A stretch of 38,279 nucleotides of DNA from an uncultured Collinsella sp. (GCA_902494715.1 CABUUJ010000015.1:1-38279); one strand, 5' to 3'. Positions 1 through 8,798 are shown, counted from the first letter of the stretch. The notes: generated by a model from the sequence alone, not told the origin. Numbers and translations are program-made.

Positions 1-194
1 ATGCCGTCCGTTTTGACAAGATTACCTATCACGAGGTGCTCGTCCGCGGTCTGCAGGTTATGGATTCCACGGCTACGGCACTGTGCCAGGATAACCGTAT
101 GCCGATTTTGGTCCTCAACATCGATGGCGAGGACACCGTCAAGCGCGCGCTTTCGGGTGAGCCCGTCGGCACGCTCGTCTATCAGGAGGATTAA
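1..194 (+). CDS. pyrH: UMP kinase, 3' end only
   Basis: This is the C-terminal ~63 residues of uridylate kinase, which phosphorylates UMP to UDP in the cytoplasm; the 5' part lies outside the window. The reading frame starting at base 3 gives AVRFDKITYHEVL, then LQVMDSTATALCQDN and PILVLNI. This is the conserved bacterial UMP kinase tail, in which the residues after MD(S/A)TA contact nucleotide. It ends in TAA at 192-194. frr starts three bases later, with its AGGAGG ribosome-binding site inside the last codons, so the two are almost certainly one transcript, as in most bacteria (tsf-pyrH-frr). The ATG at position 1 is in another frame and is not a start. Confidence 0.9.
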   Translation, partial: AVRFDKITYHEVLVRGLQVMDSTATALCQDNRMPILVLNIDGEDTVKRALSGEPVGTLVYQED

Positions 195-196
195 GC

Positions 197-733
197 ATGG
201 CAGAGAACATCACCGCCCATATGGACAAGTCGCTCGAGTCCCTCAAGCATAACTTCTCCAAGGTCCGTACCGGCCGCGCCAATGCCAACATTCTGTCCGA
301 CATCACCGTCGATTATTACGGTGTTCCCACGCCGGTCACGCAGGTTGCCGCCGTCAAGACCCCCGAGGCCCACATGCTGCTCATCGAGCCGTGGGACAAG
401 GCACTCATCAACGCTATCGTCAAGGCCATCGGCGCTTCCGATCTGGGTATTACCCCCAACTCCGATGGCACCGTCGTTCGTCTGCCGTTCCCGGCTCCCA
501 CCGAGGAGCGCCGTCGCGAGCTCGTCAAGGAGTGCCGCGAGTACGCCGAGCAGGCCAAGGTGTCTATCCGTAACATCCGTCGCGACTTCAACAACAAGCT
601 CGAGCGCGATGAGGAGCTCACCGAGGACGATGTCCGTCGCGAGCAGGCCAAGGTCCAGAAGCACACCGATGAGTATGTCGCCAAGGTCGAGGAGCTTCTG
701 AAGGAAAAAGAAGCCGAGGTCATGGAGATCTAA
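197..733 (+). CDS. frr: Ribosome recycling factor
   Basis: RRF (178 aa, slightly shorter than the usual ~185) works with EF-G to split post-termination ribosomes. The family signature KVRTGRAN is near residue 20. It is followed by PVTQVAAVKTPEAHML and by the C-terminal helix region ERRRELVKECREYAEQAKVSIRN. The helices of the three-helix bundle (domain I) lie at both ends, with the small domain II in the middle. ATG at 197 has AGGAGG 7-8 bases upstream, overlapping the end of pyrH. The next gene, uppS, starts at GTG 735, one base after this stop, which suggests translational coupling. Confidence 0.97.
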   Translation: MAENITAHMDKSLESLKHNFSKVRTGRANANILSDITVDYYGVPTPVTQVAAVKTPEAHMLLIEPWDKALINAIVKAIGASDLGITPNSDGTVVRLPFPAPTEERRRELVKECREYAEQAKVSIRNIRRDFNNKLERDEELTEDDVRREQAKVQKHTDEYVAKVEELLKEKEAEVMEI

Positions 734-734
734 G

Positions 735-1529
735 GTGCAATACGACGAGCATAAACTGGTCGAGTACTTTGCCGACGCCCCTGCGGGCGTCGGTTTTTCC
801 GACCTTGACCTCAATAACATTCCGCACCATATCTCGTGCATCATGGACGGCAATGGTCGTTGGGCCACATCGCGCGGTCTTGCACGCACCGAGGGCCACA
901 AGGCGGGTATCGTCTCCCTTCGTGAGATTATTACCGCCTGCGTGCGTCTGGGCGTCGACGTGCTTTCGGCCTATGCGTTTTCTACCGAAAACTGGAACCG
1001 CCCGCAGCATGAGGTCAACGTCTTGATGCACCTGTTTGCCAAGACGTTTATCGACGAGCTGCCGCTTCTGAAGCGCGAAAACGTGCGCGTTGTCTTTTTG
1101 GGTGACATTTCCGCGCTGCCCAAGAAGACCCGCGACGTTTTTGAACGCGGTCTTGCCGAGTGCGCCAATCACACCGGCATGACGCTGGCGCTTGCCGTCA
1201 ACTACGGCGCGCGTGCCGAGATTACCCGCGCTGTCCGTCAGATCGCACTCGACGCTGCCGCCGGTAAGATCGATCCTGGCGCAATTGATGACGACATGGT
1301 GGCTTCCCACCTCTATACCGCCGGCCTTCCCGATCCTGAGCTTGTGATTCGCACTTCTGGTGAGCTGCGCCTTTCGAACTATCTGCTGTGGCAGGTGGCT
1401 TATTCCGAATTCTACGTCACCGATACCTATTGGCCCGACTTTGATCGTTGGGGCCTTGTCGACGCCATTTTGGCCTATCAGGGCCGTGACCGTAGGTTTG
1501 GTGGACTGAGCAAGACCGAGGAGGCTTAA
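735..1529 (+). CDS. uppS: Isoprenyl transferase (undecaprenyl diphosphate synthase type)
   Basis: A cis-prenyltransferase of 264 aa that extends farnesyl diphosphate with isopentenyl diphosphate to make the C55 carrier lipid used in cell-wall synthesis. Visible signatures are HISCIMDGNGRWA (the diphosphate-binding loop with the catalytic Asp, about residue 38), YAFSTENWNRP, and the C-terminal substrate-binding region RTSGELRLSNYLLWQ followed by SEFYVTDTYWPDF. The first ~30 residues before HISCIMDG are longer than in E. coli UppS. GTG at 735 is used because it follows the frr stop directly. The downstream genes cdsA, dxr and ispG supply phospholipid and isoprenoid precursors, so the product's substrate pathway is encoded alongside it. 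Confidence 0.95.
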   Translation: MQYDEHKLVEYFADAPAGVGFSDLDLNNIPHHISCIMDGNGRWATSRGLARTEGHKAGIVSLREIITACVRLGVDVLSAYAFSTENWNRPQHEVNVLMHLFAKTFIDELPLLKRENVRVVFLGDISALPKKTRDVFERGLAECANHTGMTLALAVNYGARAEITRAVRQIALDAAAGKIDPGAIDDDMVASHLYTAGLPDPELVIRTSGELRLSNYLLWQVAYSEFYVTDTYWPDFDRWGLVDAILAYQGRDRRFGGLSKTEEA

Positions 1530-1531
1530 TC

Positions 1532-2431
1532 GTGTCCGATCGTCCCAAGGCATCTGCTCCCAAGACGCCTGCGCGCAAAGCTGCCACTGCGGGAACGCCT
1601 GCAGTGAAGAGCGGCACCGGTTCGTGGCTGGCGGGCTTTATTACCCGTGCCGCCGCCGGTATCGTCTACGCCGTTGTCTTTATCCTGTGCCTGGTTTTGG
1701 GTATCGTGCCCACGGCCATCTTTGTTTCCGTCATGAGCGGTCTGTGCTGTTATGAGTTTTTCCGTATGACGAGGCTCGATGGCAAGATGGCTAACGAGCG
1801 CATGGGTATCGCTGCCGCCGTACTCTTTCCGCTGTCGGCGTTGGGCGATTCGATGTTGCTGAATGCCCTGCTTTTTGCCCTGATGCTCGCTGTGGGCATT
1901 TGGTATGTCTGGTCGCCGCGTACCCGCATCTCTGATGTGGCCGTGACGCTCATGGGTCCCATCTACACCGGTTTTATGCTGTCGGCTATCGTGCTGCTGC
2001 GCGATGCCGTGCCCGGTTTTGCCGGCGCCCTGCTTTCAGTGGGCGTTTGCGCGTCCCTTTGGGTCTCCGATTCGTTTGCCTACATTGTGGGCAGCCGTAT
2101 CGGCAAGCACAAGATGGTTCCCAAGATCTCTCCCAAAAAGAGCTGGGAGGGGTTTGTCGGCGGCATCCTGGGCTCGGTTTTGATTTGGCTCATTCTGTGG
2201 GCGACGCACTTCTACAAGCTCAGCCTGCCCTATGCGCTGCTGTGCGGCGTGGTCGTGTCCATTTTGGGCGTTATCGGCGACCTTATCGAGTCGCGCATCA
2301 AGCGTGGCGTGGGCGTCAAGGATTCCGGCAACCTTATCCCGGGCCATGGCGGCATGCTCGACCGTAGCGACTCGCTTATCTTTGGCTGCATCACCGCGCA
2401 GCTGATGCTGATGATCGGAGGCGTGCTGTAA
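1532..2431 (+). CDS. cdsA: Phosphatidate cytidylyltransferase
   Basis: CDP-diacylglycerol synthase (299 aa), an integral membrane enzyme that converts phosphatidic acid and CTP to CDP-diacylglycerol, the branch point of phospholipid synthesis. The C-terminal family signature is complete: IKRGVGVKDSGNLIPGHGG followed by MLDRSDS. Several hydrophobic helices precede it (roughly residues 40-70, 80-125, 140-170, 205-250). The N-terminal ~35 residues are Lys/Ala/Pro/Thr rich and cytoplasmic in appearance, an extension beyond the usual start. The GTG start at 1532 lies two bases after the uppS stop, and the TAA overlaps the dxr ATG by one base (TAATG). Confidence 0.95.
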   Translation: MSDRPKASAPKTPARKAATAGTPAVKSGTGSWLAGFITRAAAGIVYAVVFILCLVLGIVPTAIFVSVMSGLCCYEFFRMTRLDGKMANERMGIAAAVLFPLSALGDSMLLNALLFALMLAVGIWYVWSPRTRISDVAVTLMGPIYTGFMLSAIVLLRDAVPGFAGALLSVGVCASLWVSDSFAYIVGSRIGKHKMVPKISPKKSWEGFVGGILGSVLIWLILWATHFYKLSLPYALLCGVVVSILGVIGDLIESRIKRGVGVKDSGNLIPGHGGMLDRSDSLIFGCITAQLMLMIGGVL

Positions 2432-3618
2432 TGTCATTCCAGACGACGTATGGCCCCGATGGACGCCTCCGTGTTGCCATCCTGGGTTGTACGGGCTCTA
2501 TCGGCACCCAGGCACTCGATGTGTGCCGTCAGCATGCTGATCGCCTGCAGGTGACGGCGCTGTCCGTTAATTCCAGCACCTCTGAGCTCGTTGCCGCTGC
2601 CCGCGAGTTCTCGGTTCCGGCGGTTGCCGTGGCCGATGTCGCTCACGGCGATGACGCCGTGCTGCAGGAGTTGCCCGAGGGAACGAAGCTCGGCGTTGGC
2701 GCGCAGGCGGTTTGCGAGCTCGCGCGTCGCGACGATGTCGACTGCGTGCTCGTTGCTATTGTGGGCGCCGCCGGTCTCGAGGCGAGCCATGCGGCCTTGA
2801 CCTCGAATAAGCGCCTTGCCCTTGCCAACAAGGAGTCCCTCGTCGTCGGTGGCGACTTGCTTATGCCGTTGGCACAACCGGGCCAGCTTATTCCAGTCGA
2901 CTCTGAGCACTCCGCCATCTACCAGTGCTATCTGGGGGAGGACCCGCGCGAGGCTCATTGTATTTGGCTTACCTGCTCGGGCGGTCCGTTCTTTGGCCGT
3001 ACGCGCGACGAGCTCAATCGCGTGACGCGTGCCGATGCCCTCGCACATCCCACGTGGGCCATGGGTGCCAAGATCACCATCGACTCCGCCACCCTCATGA
3101 ACAAGGGCCTAGAGCGCATTGAGGCCATGCATCTGTTTAACTGCGACCTCGATTTCATTTACGTGGTCGTGCAGCGTCAGTCCAAGATTCACTCTATGGT
3201 CGAGTTTGCCGACGGCTCCGTGATGGCGCATCTCGGTGCTTCCGACATGCGTATTCCCATCCAGTTCGCGTTCTCGTATCCCGAGCGTTGGGATACCCCG
3301 GCGCCTCGTATCGATTTCCGCGAGCTGGGGCAGCTCACGTTTGATGCTGCCGACATGGATACCTTCCGCTGTCTGGCACTGGCCGAACGTGCCGGCAAGA
3401 CGGGTGGCACCATGCCGTGCGTGCTCAATGCCGCCAACGAGGTCGCCGTCGATGCCTTCCTGCACGATGGCTGTAGCTTTACCGATATCGATCGCATTGT
3501 GGAATCCTGCATGGATGCCCACGATATGCAGGCGGTCGATTCGTTTGAGCAGCTTCGCGACATCGATGCGTGGGCGCGTGAAAAGGCTGCGCAGGTGCTC
3601 GCCGCAACCCGTTCCTAA
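2431..3618 (+). CDS. dxr: 1-deoxy-D-xylulose-5-phosphate reductoisomerase
   Basis: Second enzyme of the MEP pathway (IspC, 395 aa): NADPH-dependent rearrangement and reduction of DXP to 2-C-methyl-D-erythritol 4-phosphate in the cytoplasm. The N-terminal Rossmann motif GCTGSIGTQALDV starts near residue 19. LALANKESLVVGG and PVDSEHSAIYQCYLG carry metal and substrate residues. LTCSGGPFF and HPTWAMGAKITIDSATLMNK are the classic central signatures, and NAANEVAVDAFL lies in the C-terminal region. The start overlaps the cdsA stop by one base. It shares the operon with ispG, a later MEP enzyme, and with uppS, which consumes the product. Confidence 0.97.
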   Translation: MSFQTTYGPDGRLRVAILGCTGSIGTQALDVCRQHADRLQVTALSVNSSTSELVAAAREFSVPAVAVADVAHGDDAVLQELPEGTKLGVGAQAVCELARRDDVDCVLVAIVGAAGLEASHAALTSNKRLALANKESLVVGGDLLMPLAQPGQLIPVDSEHSAIYQCYLGEDPREAHCIWLTCSGGPFFGRTRDELNRVTRADALAHPTWAMGAKITIDSATLMNKGLERIEAMHLFNCDLDFIYVVVQRQSKIHSMVEFADGSVMAHLGASDMRIPIQFAFSYPERWDTPAPRIDFRELGQLTFDAADMDTFRCLALAERAGKTGGTMPCVLNAANEVAVDAFLHDGCSFTDIDRIVESCMDAHDMQAVDSFEQLRDIDAWAREKAAQVLAATRS

Positions 3619-3643
3619 CCCATAAGGATTGCTTTTTCGTTTT

Positions 3644-5005
3644 ATGGATACTGTTCTGAGCGTTCTCTCATCGGTCTTTTGGGGCCTGCTGATGCTTTCC
3701 GTCCTCGTGTTTTTGCACGAGGGCGGCCACTTTTTGGCGGCGCGTGCCTGCGGCGTCCGTGTGACCGAGTTCTTTTTGGGCCTGCCGTGCCGCTTTGACA
3801 TCCATTACACGTCGCGTCGCATTGGAACCAAGTTTGGCGTGACCCCGCTGCTGCTGGGTGGCTACGCTGCCATCTGCGGTATGGATCCGACCGATGTCTC
3901 CTGCGCCGATCGCGTGCTCGCGGCTATCTATCGTCATGGTCGCGTGACCGTGGCCGACCTTGCTGTCGAGCTCGAGCTATCCGAGGAGGTTGTGCTCGAG
4001 GCATGCGCCTTGCTCTTGGGTTGGGGCTCTATCGCGCCTTGGTATGAGGAAGGGGAGAAGCCCTCGCCGAGCTACTATCCCACCAAGTATCAGACGCTGC
4101 CGCGAGACGCGGCGGGTTACACCACCTTTGACGGCCGTCGTTTCGATCGAGAGCATGCGACTACCGAGGGCGATGTGTGGGAGCTGCCGTGCGGCGAGGC
4201 TGATTTCTTGGCGCAAGAGCGCTCGCACACTTATCTGGGCCAGGGTTTTCTCAAGCGCGCCTTTATGCTGCTCGCGGGCATTCTCGTCAATATCCTGACG
4301 GGCTTTTTGCTGCTTATGAGCATCTACTCTATTGCGGGTGTCACCGTGCCGATGGATACCAACGTGATTGGTCAGGTTGACGAGGGGTCTATTGCCGCCA
4401 AGGCGGGTATCGAGGGCGGCGACGCGATCCTTTCGGTTGACGGAGTATCGTGCTCTACCTGGATGGACGTTTACGATGCCATCGGCAAGGCCGCCGGTAA
4501 GGACGATATCGCCATTGAGTATGAGCGCGACGGCAAGCAGCATTCGACCTCGGTTGCGCTCAAAGAGGACGAGCGCCTAGGTGTGTATGCCTCTACGCAG
4601 GTGGTCCGTTTAGACCCCATCACGTCGGCTCGCCTTTCGTTCTCCTATGTCGTGCAGACAGCGGAGGGCGTGATGCGCCTGCTCCAGCCGCAGCATACGA
4701 TGGAGATTCTCGATCAGTCTTCTTCGATTGTGGGCATTAGCGTTATGTCTTCACAGGCTGCTGCTGCCGGCCCTGCCACGTTCCTTTCGTTTGCCGCCCT
4801 CATTTCGTTCTCGCTTGGCTTTATGAACCTGCTGCCCATCCCACCACTCGATGGCGGCAAGCTGGTCATCGAGATCATTCAAAAGATTGCTGGCCGCGAG
4901 CTTCCGCTCAAGGTCCAGACGATTGTGAGCTATGCGGGCATCGCGCTCTTTGCGCTGCTGTTTGTCTATATGCTTCGTTCCGACATCCTTCGATTTATTC
5001 TGTAG
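3644..5005 (+). CDS. rseP: Site-2 protease (RseP/RasP-like, M50) with an inserted helix-turn-helix-like domain
   Basis: Intramembrane zinc metalloprotease of the S2P family, 453 aa. Related proteins cut anti-sigma factors or remnant signal peptides; the substrate here is unknown. Metal ligands are HEGGH (residues 25-29, first membrane helix) and PLDGG (401-405, late helix). A single PDZ domain spans about 240-315, and membrane helices lie near 10-30, 203-230, 380-400 and 427-447. Between the LLGGY segment (70-74) and the second helix, about residues 88-195 are inserted. Usually ~20-30 residues lie there. The first part (RVLAAIYRHGRVTVADLAVE through GWGSIAPW) looks like a winged helix-turn-helix. 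ATG 3644 is preferred over an in-frame TTG at 3629, which abuts the AAGGA. The gene sits between dxr and ispG, a common place for rseP. Confidence 0.88.
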   Translation: MDTVLSVLSSVFWGLLMLSVLVFLHEGGHFLAARACGVRVTEFFLGLPCRFDIHYTSRRIGTKFGVTPLLLGGYAAICGMDPTDVSCADRVLAAIYRHGRVTVADLAVELELSEEVVLEACALLLGWGSIAPWYEEGEKPSPSYYPTKYQTLPRDAAGYTTFDGRRFDREHATTEGDVWELPCGEADFLAQERSHTYLGQGFLKRAFMLLAGILVNILTGFLLLMSIYSIAGVTVPMDTNVIGQVDEGSIAAKAGIEGGDAILSVDGVSCSTWMDVYDAIGKAAGKDDIAIEYERDGKQHSTSVALKEDERLGVYASTQVVRLDPITSARLSFSYVVQTAEGVMRLLQPQHTMEILDQSSSIVGISVMSSQAAAAGPATFLSFAALISFSLGFMNLLPIPPLDGGKLVIEIIQKIAGRELPLKVQTIVSYAGIALFALLFVYMLRSDILRFIL

Positions 5006-5018
5006 GGGAGTGTTTGGA

Positions 5019-6101
5019 TTGTCTTTATCCCATCCTTTGCCTCGCGATTTGACGCGCCCCGTGCATGTGGGCGGTGTGCAGATCGGTGGCGGTGCGCCGG
5101 TGGTGGTCCAATCCATGACCTGCACCGATACCGCTGATGCCCAGGCAACACTTGCGCAAGTGTGCGCGTTGGCGCAGGCTGGCTGCGATATCGTGCGTGT
5201 GAGCGTGCCCACCGAGGCCGCGCTTGAGGGTTTCCGCACCATCTGTGCCGAGTCTCCGGTGCCAATCGTTGCCGATATCCACTTTAACCACAAGCTGGCC
5301 ATTGGCGCTGTGGAGGCCGGTGCCGCCAAGCTCCGCATCAATCCCGGCAACATTGGCGATTGGGCCAAGGTCGATGCCGTGATCGATGCCGCGGGCGCCG
5401 CTGGGTGCGCGATTCGCATTGGCGTGAACTGGGGCTCGCTTGAGCAGGATATCGCCGAGCGCGAAGACCTCACGCAGCCCGAAAAGCTCGTGATGTCGAG
5501 CGAGCGCTTCGTCAAGCACTTTGAGGACCGCGGCTTTACGAACATTGTGCTTTCGGCCAAGGCCCATAGCGTGCAAACGACGCTCGATACCTATCGAGCC
5601 CTGTCGCGTGAGATTCCCCACGTTCCGCTTCACCTGGGCGTAACCGAGGCGGGTACCAAGCTTCAGGGCACCATTAAGAGCTCGGTGGGCCTTGGTATTC
5701 TGCTGTCTGAGGGTATCGGTGACACCATGCGCGTCTCTCTCACGGCCGATCCGGTTGAGGAGCCGCCGGTCGCCTGGGGAATTTTGCAGTCGCTGGGCCT
5801 GCGTCGTCGTGGTCCCGAGATTGTCTCGTGCCCCACGTGCGCCCGCTGCCAGGTTAACCTCATTCCCATCGCCGAGGAGGTCACCGAGCGGCTTAAGAAC
5901 TACTCCGCGCCGCTTTCGATCGCCGTTATGGGATGCGCGGTCAATGGCCCCGGCGAGGCTTCTGATGCCGACCTGGGCGTTGCTTGCGGACGTGGTCAGG
6001 CCTTGCTCTTTTCGCATGGCCAGATCATTGGTAAAGTAGCTGAGGACCAAATTGTCGACGCGCTTATGGCAGAGGTCGACAAGCTTATTGAGGAGAAATA
6101 A
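5019..6101 (+). CDS. ispG: 4-hydroxy-3-methylbut-2-en-1-yl diphosphate synthase
   Basis: IspG/GcpE (360 aa) is the 4Fe-4S enzyme that reductively converts methylerythritol cyclodiphosphate to HMBPP in the MEP pathway. The N-terminal TIM-barrel domain begins VHVGGVQIGGGAPVVVQSMT. The C-terminal domain carries the cluster cysteines in SCPTCARCQ and in GCAVNGPGEA. The frame is open upstream into rseP, but TTG 5019 is chosen: GGGGAG lies 8 bases before it and homology begins just after (SLSHPLPRDLTRPV). The stop TAA at 6099-6101 is followed immediately by the proS ATG. Oxygen-sensitive iron-sulfur chemistry fits an anaerobe. Confidence 0.95.
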   Translation: MSLSHPLPRDLTRPVHVGGVQIGGGAPVVVQSMTCTDTADAQATLAQVCALAQAGCDIVRVSVPTEAALEGFRTICAESPVPIVADIHFNHKLAIGAVEAGAAKLRINPGNIGDWAKVDAVIDAAGAAGCAIRIGVNWGSLEQDIAEREDLTQPEKLVMSSERFVKHFEDRGFTNIVLSAKAHSVQTTLDTYRALSREIPHVPLHLGVTEAGTKLQGTIKSSVGLGILLSEGIGDTMRVSLTADPVEEPPVAWGILQSLGLRRRGPEIVSCPTCARCQVNLIPIAEEVTERLKNYSAPLSIAVMGCAVNGPGEASDADLGVACGRGQALLFSHGQIIGKVAEDQIVDALMAEVDKLIEEK

Positions 6102-7823
6102 ATGACCCGAGCAATGTATATGTCTAAGCTCTATGCGCCGACGCTTAAAGAGGATCCGGCGGACGCTGAGCTCGCCAGTCACCGCCTGCTGCTCCGTGCC
6201 GGCATGATCCGCAAGGAGGCCGCCGGCCTGTATTCCTACCTGCCGCTTGCCTGGCGCTCGATCCGTAAGATCGAGAACATCGTGCGCGACGAGATGGACG
6301 CTGCCGGCGCCCAGGAGCTTATGATGCCTATCATGGTCGACGCCGAGTTGTGGCGCGAGTCCGGCCGCATCGACGCCTATGGCAAGGAGCTTGTGCGCTT
6401 TGACGACCGTCATGGTCGCGAGTTCGTCCTGGGCCCCACGCACGAGGAGACCGTCACGGCCCTGGTGCGCAATGAGCTGCGCTCCTACAAGCAGCTACCC
6501 GTTAACCTCTACCACATCCAGGATAAGTTCCGCGACGAGTTCCGCCCCCGCTTTGGCCTGATGCGCGGTCGCGAGTTCATCATGAAGGACGCCTACAGCT
6601 TCTCCGCCACGCAGGAGAGCCTGCAGGAGGAGTATGACAAGATGAAGCAGGCCTACGCTAACATCTGTGAGCGCTGCTATATCAAGGCCCTGCCCGTTGT
6701 TGCCGACTCCGGTGAGATCGGTGGCGATACCTCCGTCGAGTACATGGCTTTGGCCGACGCCGGCGAGGCTTCGCTCGTCTACTGCGACGATTGCGGCTTT
6801 GCTGCCGATGACGAGGCGGCAAGCACCAAGGTCGTCGTGACCGAGGGTCCTGGTGACGGTACGCTCACCAAGGTTGAGACTCCGGGCATGGGCACCATTG
6901 AGGCAGTTGCTAAGTTCTTTGGGTTCCCCGAGAACGGCACGCGCAAGTCGTTGGCGCTCATCGACGCCGAGGGCAAGCCGGTCGTGGCCATTGTTCCGGG
7001 CGATCACGAGCTCAACGATTGCAAGGCCGAGCACGTCTTTGGCAAGGGCTATCGCATGATGACCGACGAGGAGCTTCAGGCGAACGGTCTGCACAAGGGC
7101 TTTATCGGACCGGTTAACCTGCCCGATGGCATTCGTCTGGTGTGCGACGAGAGCCTGCGCGATTCCAAGCAGTGGGCCTGCGGTGCCAACGAGGTCGATT
7201 ATCACTTTACCGGCGCCTGCCCCGAGCGCGACTTTACCGTCGATGAGTGGGCCGATCTGGTCACCGTTGTCGCCGGCGACCCCTGCCCGCACTGCGGCAA
7301 GCCGCTCTCCGCTGCCCGCGGCATCGAGGTCTCTCAGGTTTTCCAGCTGGGCACCAAGTATTCCGAGGCCATGGGTGCCACCTTTATGGACGAGGACGGC
7401 AAGGAGAAGCCGCTCATCATGGGCTGCTACGGCGTTGGTGTGTCCCGCTCGCTCGCTGCCGTCGTGGAGCAGCACAACGACGAGCACGGTATCGTCTGGC
7501 CGGTCTCCGTTGCCCCGTACGAGGTCGCGGTGATTCCGCTCGATCCCAAGAAGGAGGAGTGCGCTACCGTCTGCGAGCAGATCGTTGATGGCCTGTGCGC
7601 CGAGGGTATCGAGGTTGTCGTCGACGACCGCGACGAGCGTCCCGGCTTTAAGTTTGCCGACAACGACCTTATGGGCTTCCCGTATCAGGTCGTTCTGGGT
7701 AAGCGTGGCCTTAAGAATGGCACCGTTGAGCTCAAGGACCGTGCCACGGGTGAGCGCGAGGATGTGGCGATCGACGAGGTCGTCGCCAAGGTCGCCGAGC
7801 TTGTGAAGGCAGCACGCCGTTAA
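6102..7823 (+). CDS. proS: Prolyl-tRNA synthetase, bacterial type with editing domain
   Basis: Class II aminoacyl-tRNA synthetase of 573 aa, the usual length for the bacterial (ProS type 1) form with an inserted editing domain. The motif 2 region is FRDEFRPRFGLMRGREFIMK followed by DAYSF. The YbaK-like insertion, which hydrolyses Ala-tRNAPro, occupies about residues 225-400 (FFGFPENGTRKSLALID, VAIVPGDHELND). Motif 3 is GCYGVGVSRSLAAVVEQ near residue 447, and the anticodon-binding domain follows. ATG 6102 abuts the ispG stop with no gap. It is the last gene of the block that begins at pyrH and is followed by a strong terminator. Confidence 0.97.
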   Translation: MTRAMYMSKLYAPTLKEDPADAELASHRLLLRAGMIRKEAAGLYSYLPLAWRSIRKIENIVRDEMDAAGAQELMMPIMVDAELWRESGRIDAYGKELVRFDDRHGREFVLGPTHEETVTALVRNELRSYKQLPVNLYHIQDKFRDEFRPRFGLMRGREFIMKDAYSFSATQESLQEEYDKMKQAYANICERCYIKALPVVADSGEIGGDTSVEYMALADAGEASLVYCDDCGFAADDEAASTKVVVTEGPGDGTLTKVETPGMGTIEAVAKFFGFPENGTRKSLALIDAEGKPVVAIVPGDHELNDCKAEHVFGKGYRMMTDEELQANGLHKGFIGPVNLPDGIRLVCDESLRDSKQWACGANEVDYHFTGACPERDFTVDEWADLVTVVAGDPCPHCGKPLSAARGIEVSQVFQLGTKYSEAMGATFMDEDGKEKPLIMGCYGVGVSRSLAAVVEQHNDEHGIVWPVSVAPYEVAVIPLDPKKEECATVCEQIVDGLCAEGIEVVVDDRDERPGFKFADNDLMGFPYQVVLGKRGLKNGTVELKDRATGEREDVAIDEVVAKVAELVKAARR

Positions 7824-7853
7824 TCGACGATTTCGCTTGTAGTTCGATATACG

Positions 7854-7904
7854 GGACGGCCCCGCATTTCTCCAGATCGGGGAGATGCGGGGCCGTCCTT
7901 TTAT
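7854..7904 (+). terminator. Intrinsic terminator after proS
   Basis: GGACGGCCCCGCAT (7854-7867) pairs exactly with ATGCGGGGCCGTCC (7885-7898), with further pairing towards the loop, followed by CTTTTAT. It ends the plus-strand pyrH-proS block and faces the minus-strand terminator 17 bases downstream. Confidence 0.9.
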
Positions 7905-7920
7905 CTTGTGGCATCCTCGA

Positions 7921-7967
7921 TATCTAAAAGGAAAACCCCACAGCCCATGGGAGCTGCGGGGTTTTCC
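7921..7967 (-). terminator. Intrinsic terminator of the adhE-phosphotransferase block (minus strand)
   Basis: GGAAAACCCC (7930-7939) and GGGGTTTTCC (7958-7967) form the stem, with an inner GCTG/CAGC helix. Read on the minus strand, the hairpin is followed by CTTTTAGATA (7930-7921), a short U-run. It is convergent with the proS terminator. Confidence 0.75.
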
Positions 7968-8001
7968 TTGTGCCTCCGATGCGAAATAAATCGCTCAGAT
8001 A

Positions 8002-8766
8002 TTACTGATAATCGACGACGTCGATCCAGTTCTTCAGGAACTCATCGTTCACGTTGCGCTTACGAGCGAGCTCGGAAGCGGCGACGATGCTCGTCCACTG
8101 ACGCACGACCTGCATGGGCATGTCGGCGCGGTCGCAGTAGAGCTCCAGGTAGGCCTCAGCCTGATCCTTGCTGTTGAGGGCAAAGAGCAGGTAGGTGGTG
8201 GCAACGTCGGCAGCAGGCGAGCCCTGGGTGGCGTGTGCCCAGTCGCACACATAGAGCTGGCCGTCGTCGCCGACGATGACGTTGGAGGGGTTGAAGTCGC
8301 CGTGGCAGACCTTGAACTCCTTGGTCATGCCGTCCAGACGCTCCTGAAGGTTGTAGCGCGTGGTGGCATTGAGCTGATCAAGGCTGTCGATCATGCGGGC
8401 GTACTTGTCGCGCTGACGGTTGAGCAGCGGGGAGGTGTAGCCGTGGATCTCGATCTGGAGGTCGACGAACATCTCGAGGTACTCACCAAAGCGCTGGGGC
8501 TCGGCAGTCATCTTCTCGGCAAGGGTGGTGCCCGGAACCTTCTCGGTCACGAGCGCCCAGCCGTTGGCGTTCTCGAGCTGGGAAACCTCGAGCGCCTTGG
8601 GGCTGCGGATGCCGCACTCATTGATGCGGGCAAGATTCAAAGCCTCGTTGAACACGTCGGAGACGGGCTTGGTCTCGTTAAAGACCTTGACGATCTTGTC
8701 GCCCAGGTCGTAAACGACCTTGTTGCCACGGCGGACGAGCTCGGTCTTGGAATCGGGTAGCAGCAT
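8002..8766 (-). CDS. APH/choline-kinase-family phosphotransferase, substrate unknown
   Basis: A 254-aa protein kinase-like-fold phosphotransferase. The catalytic loop is CHGDFNPSNVIV (around residue 154) and the metal-binding DFG-equivalent is CDWAHATQG (around 174). The N-lobe has DLGDKIVKVFNE with the expected Lys and GWALVTEKVPGTTLAEKM as the hinge. This family includes aminoglycoside, choline, fructosamine and homoserine kinases, and nothing in the sequence fixes the substrate. Resistance should not be assumed. On the minus strand AAAGGA lies 8-9 bases before the ATG. The gene lies 88 bases downstream of adhE on the same strand, with a strong hairpin but no U-run between them, so co-transcription or partial read-through is likely. 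Confidence 0.85.
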   Translation of the reverse strand: MLLPDSKTELVRRGNKVVYDLGDKIVKVFNETKPVSDVFNEALNLARINECGIRSPKALEVSQLENANGWALVTEKVPGTTLAEKMTAEPQRFGEYLEMFVDLQIEIHGYTSPLLNRQRDKYARMIDSLDQLNATTRYNLQERLDGMTKEFKVCHGDFNPSNVIVGDDGQLYVCDWAHATQGSPAADVATTYLLFALNSKDQAEAYLELYCDRADMPMQVVRQWTSIVAASELARKRNVNDEFLKNWIDVVDYQ

Positions 8767-8798
8767 GGTTGCATCCTTTCAACGATGCGATAGAAGCG

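Noticed and set aside
4751..5560. Antisense frame spanning the rseP-ispG junction
   Set aside because: Conflicts with two conserved genes; no start signal.
8002..8766. Antibiotic-resistance aminoglycoside phosphotransferase
   Set aside because: Only fold-level motifs are shared. The context is metabolic and there is no mobile-element or resistance context on this side, so a resistance call is not supported.
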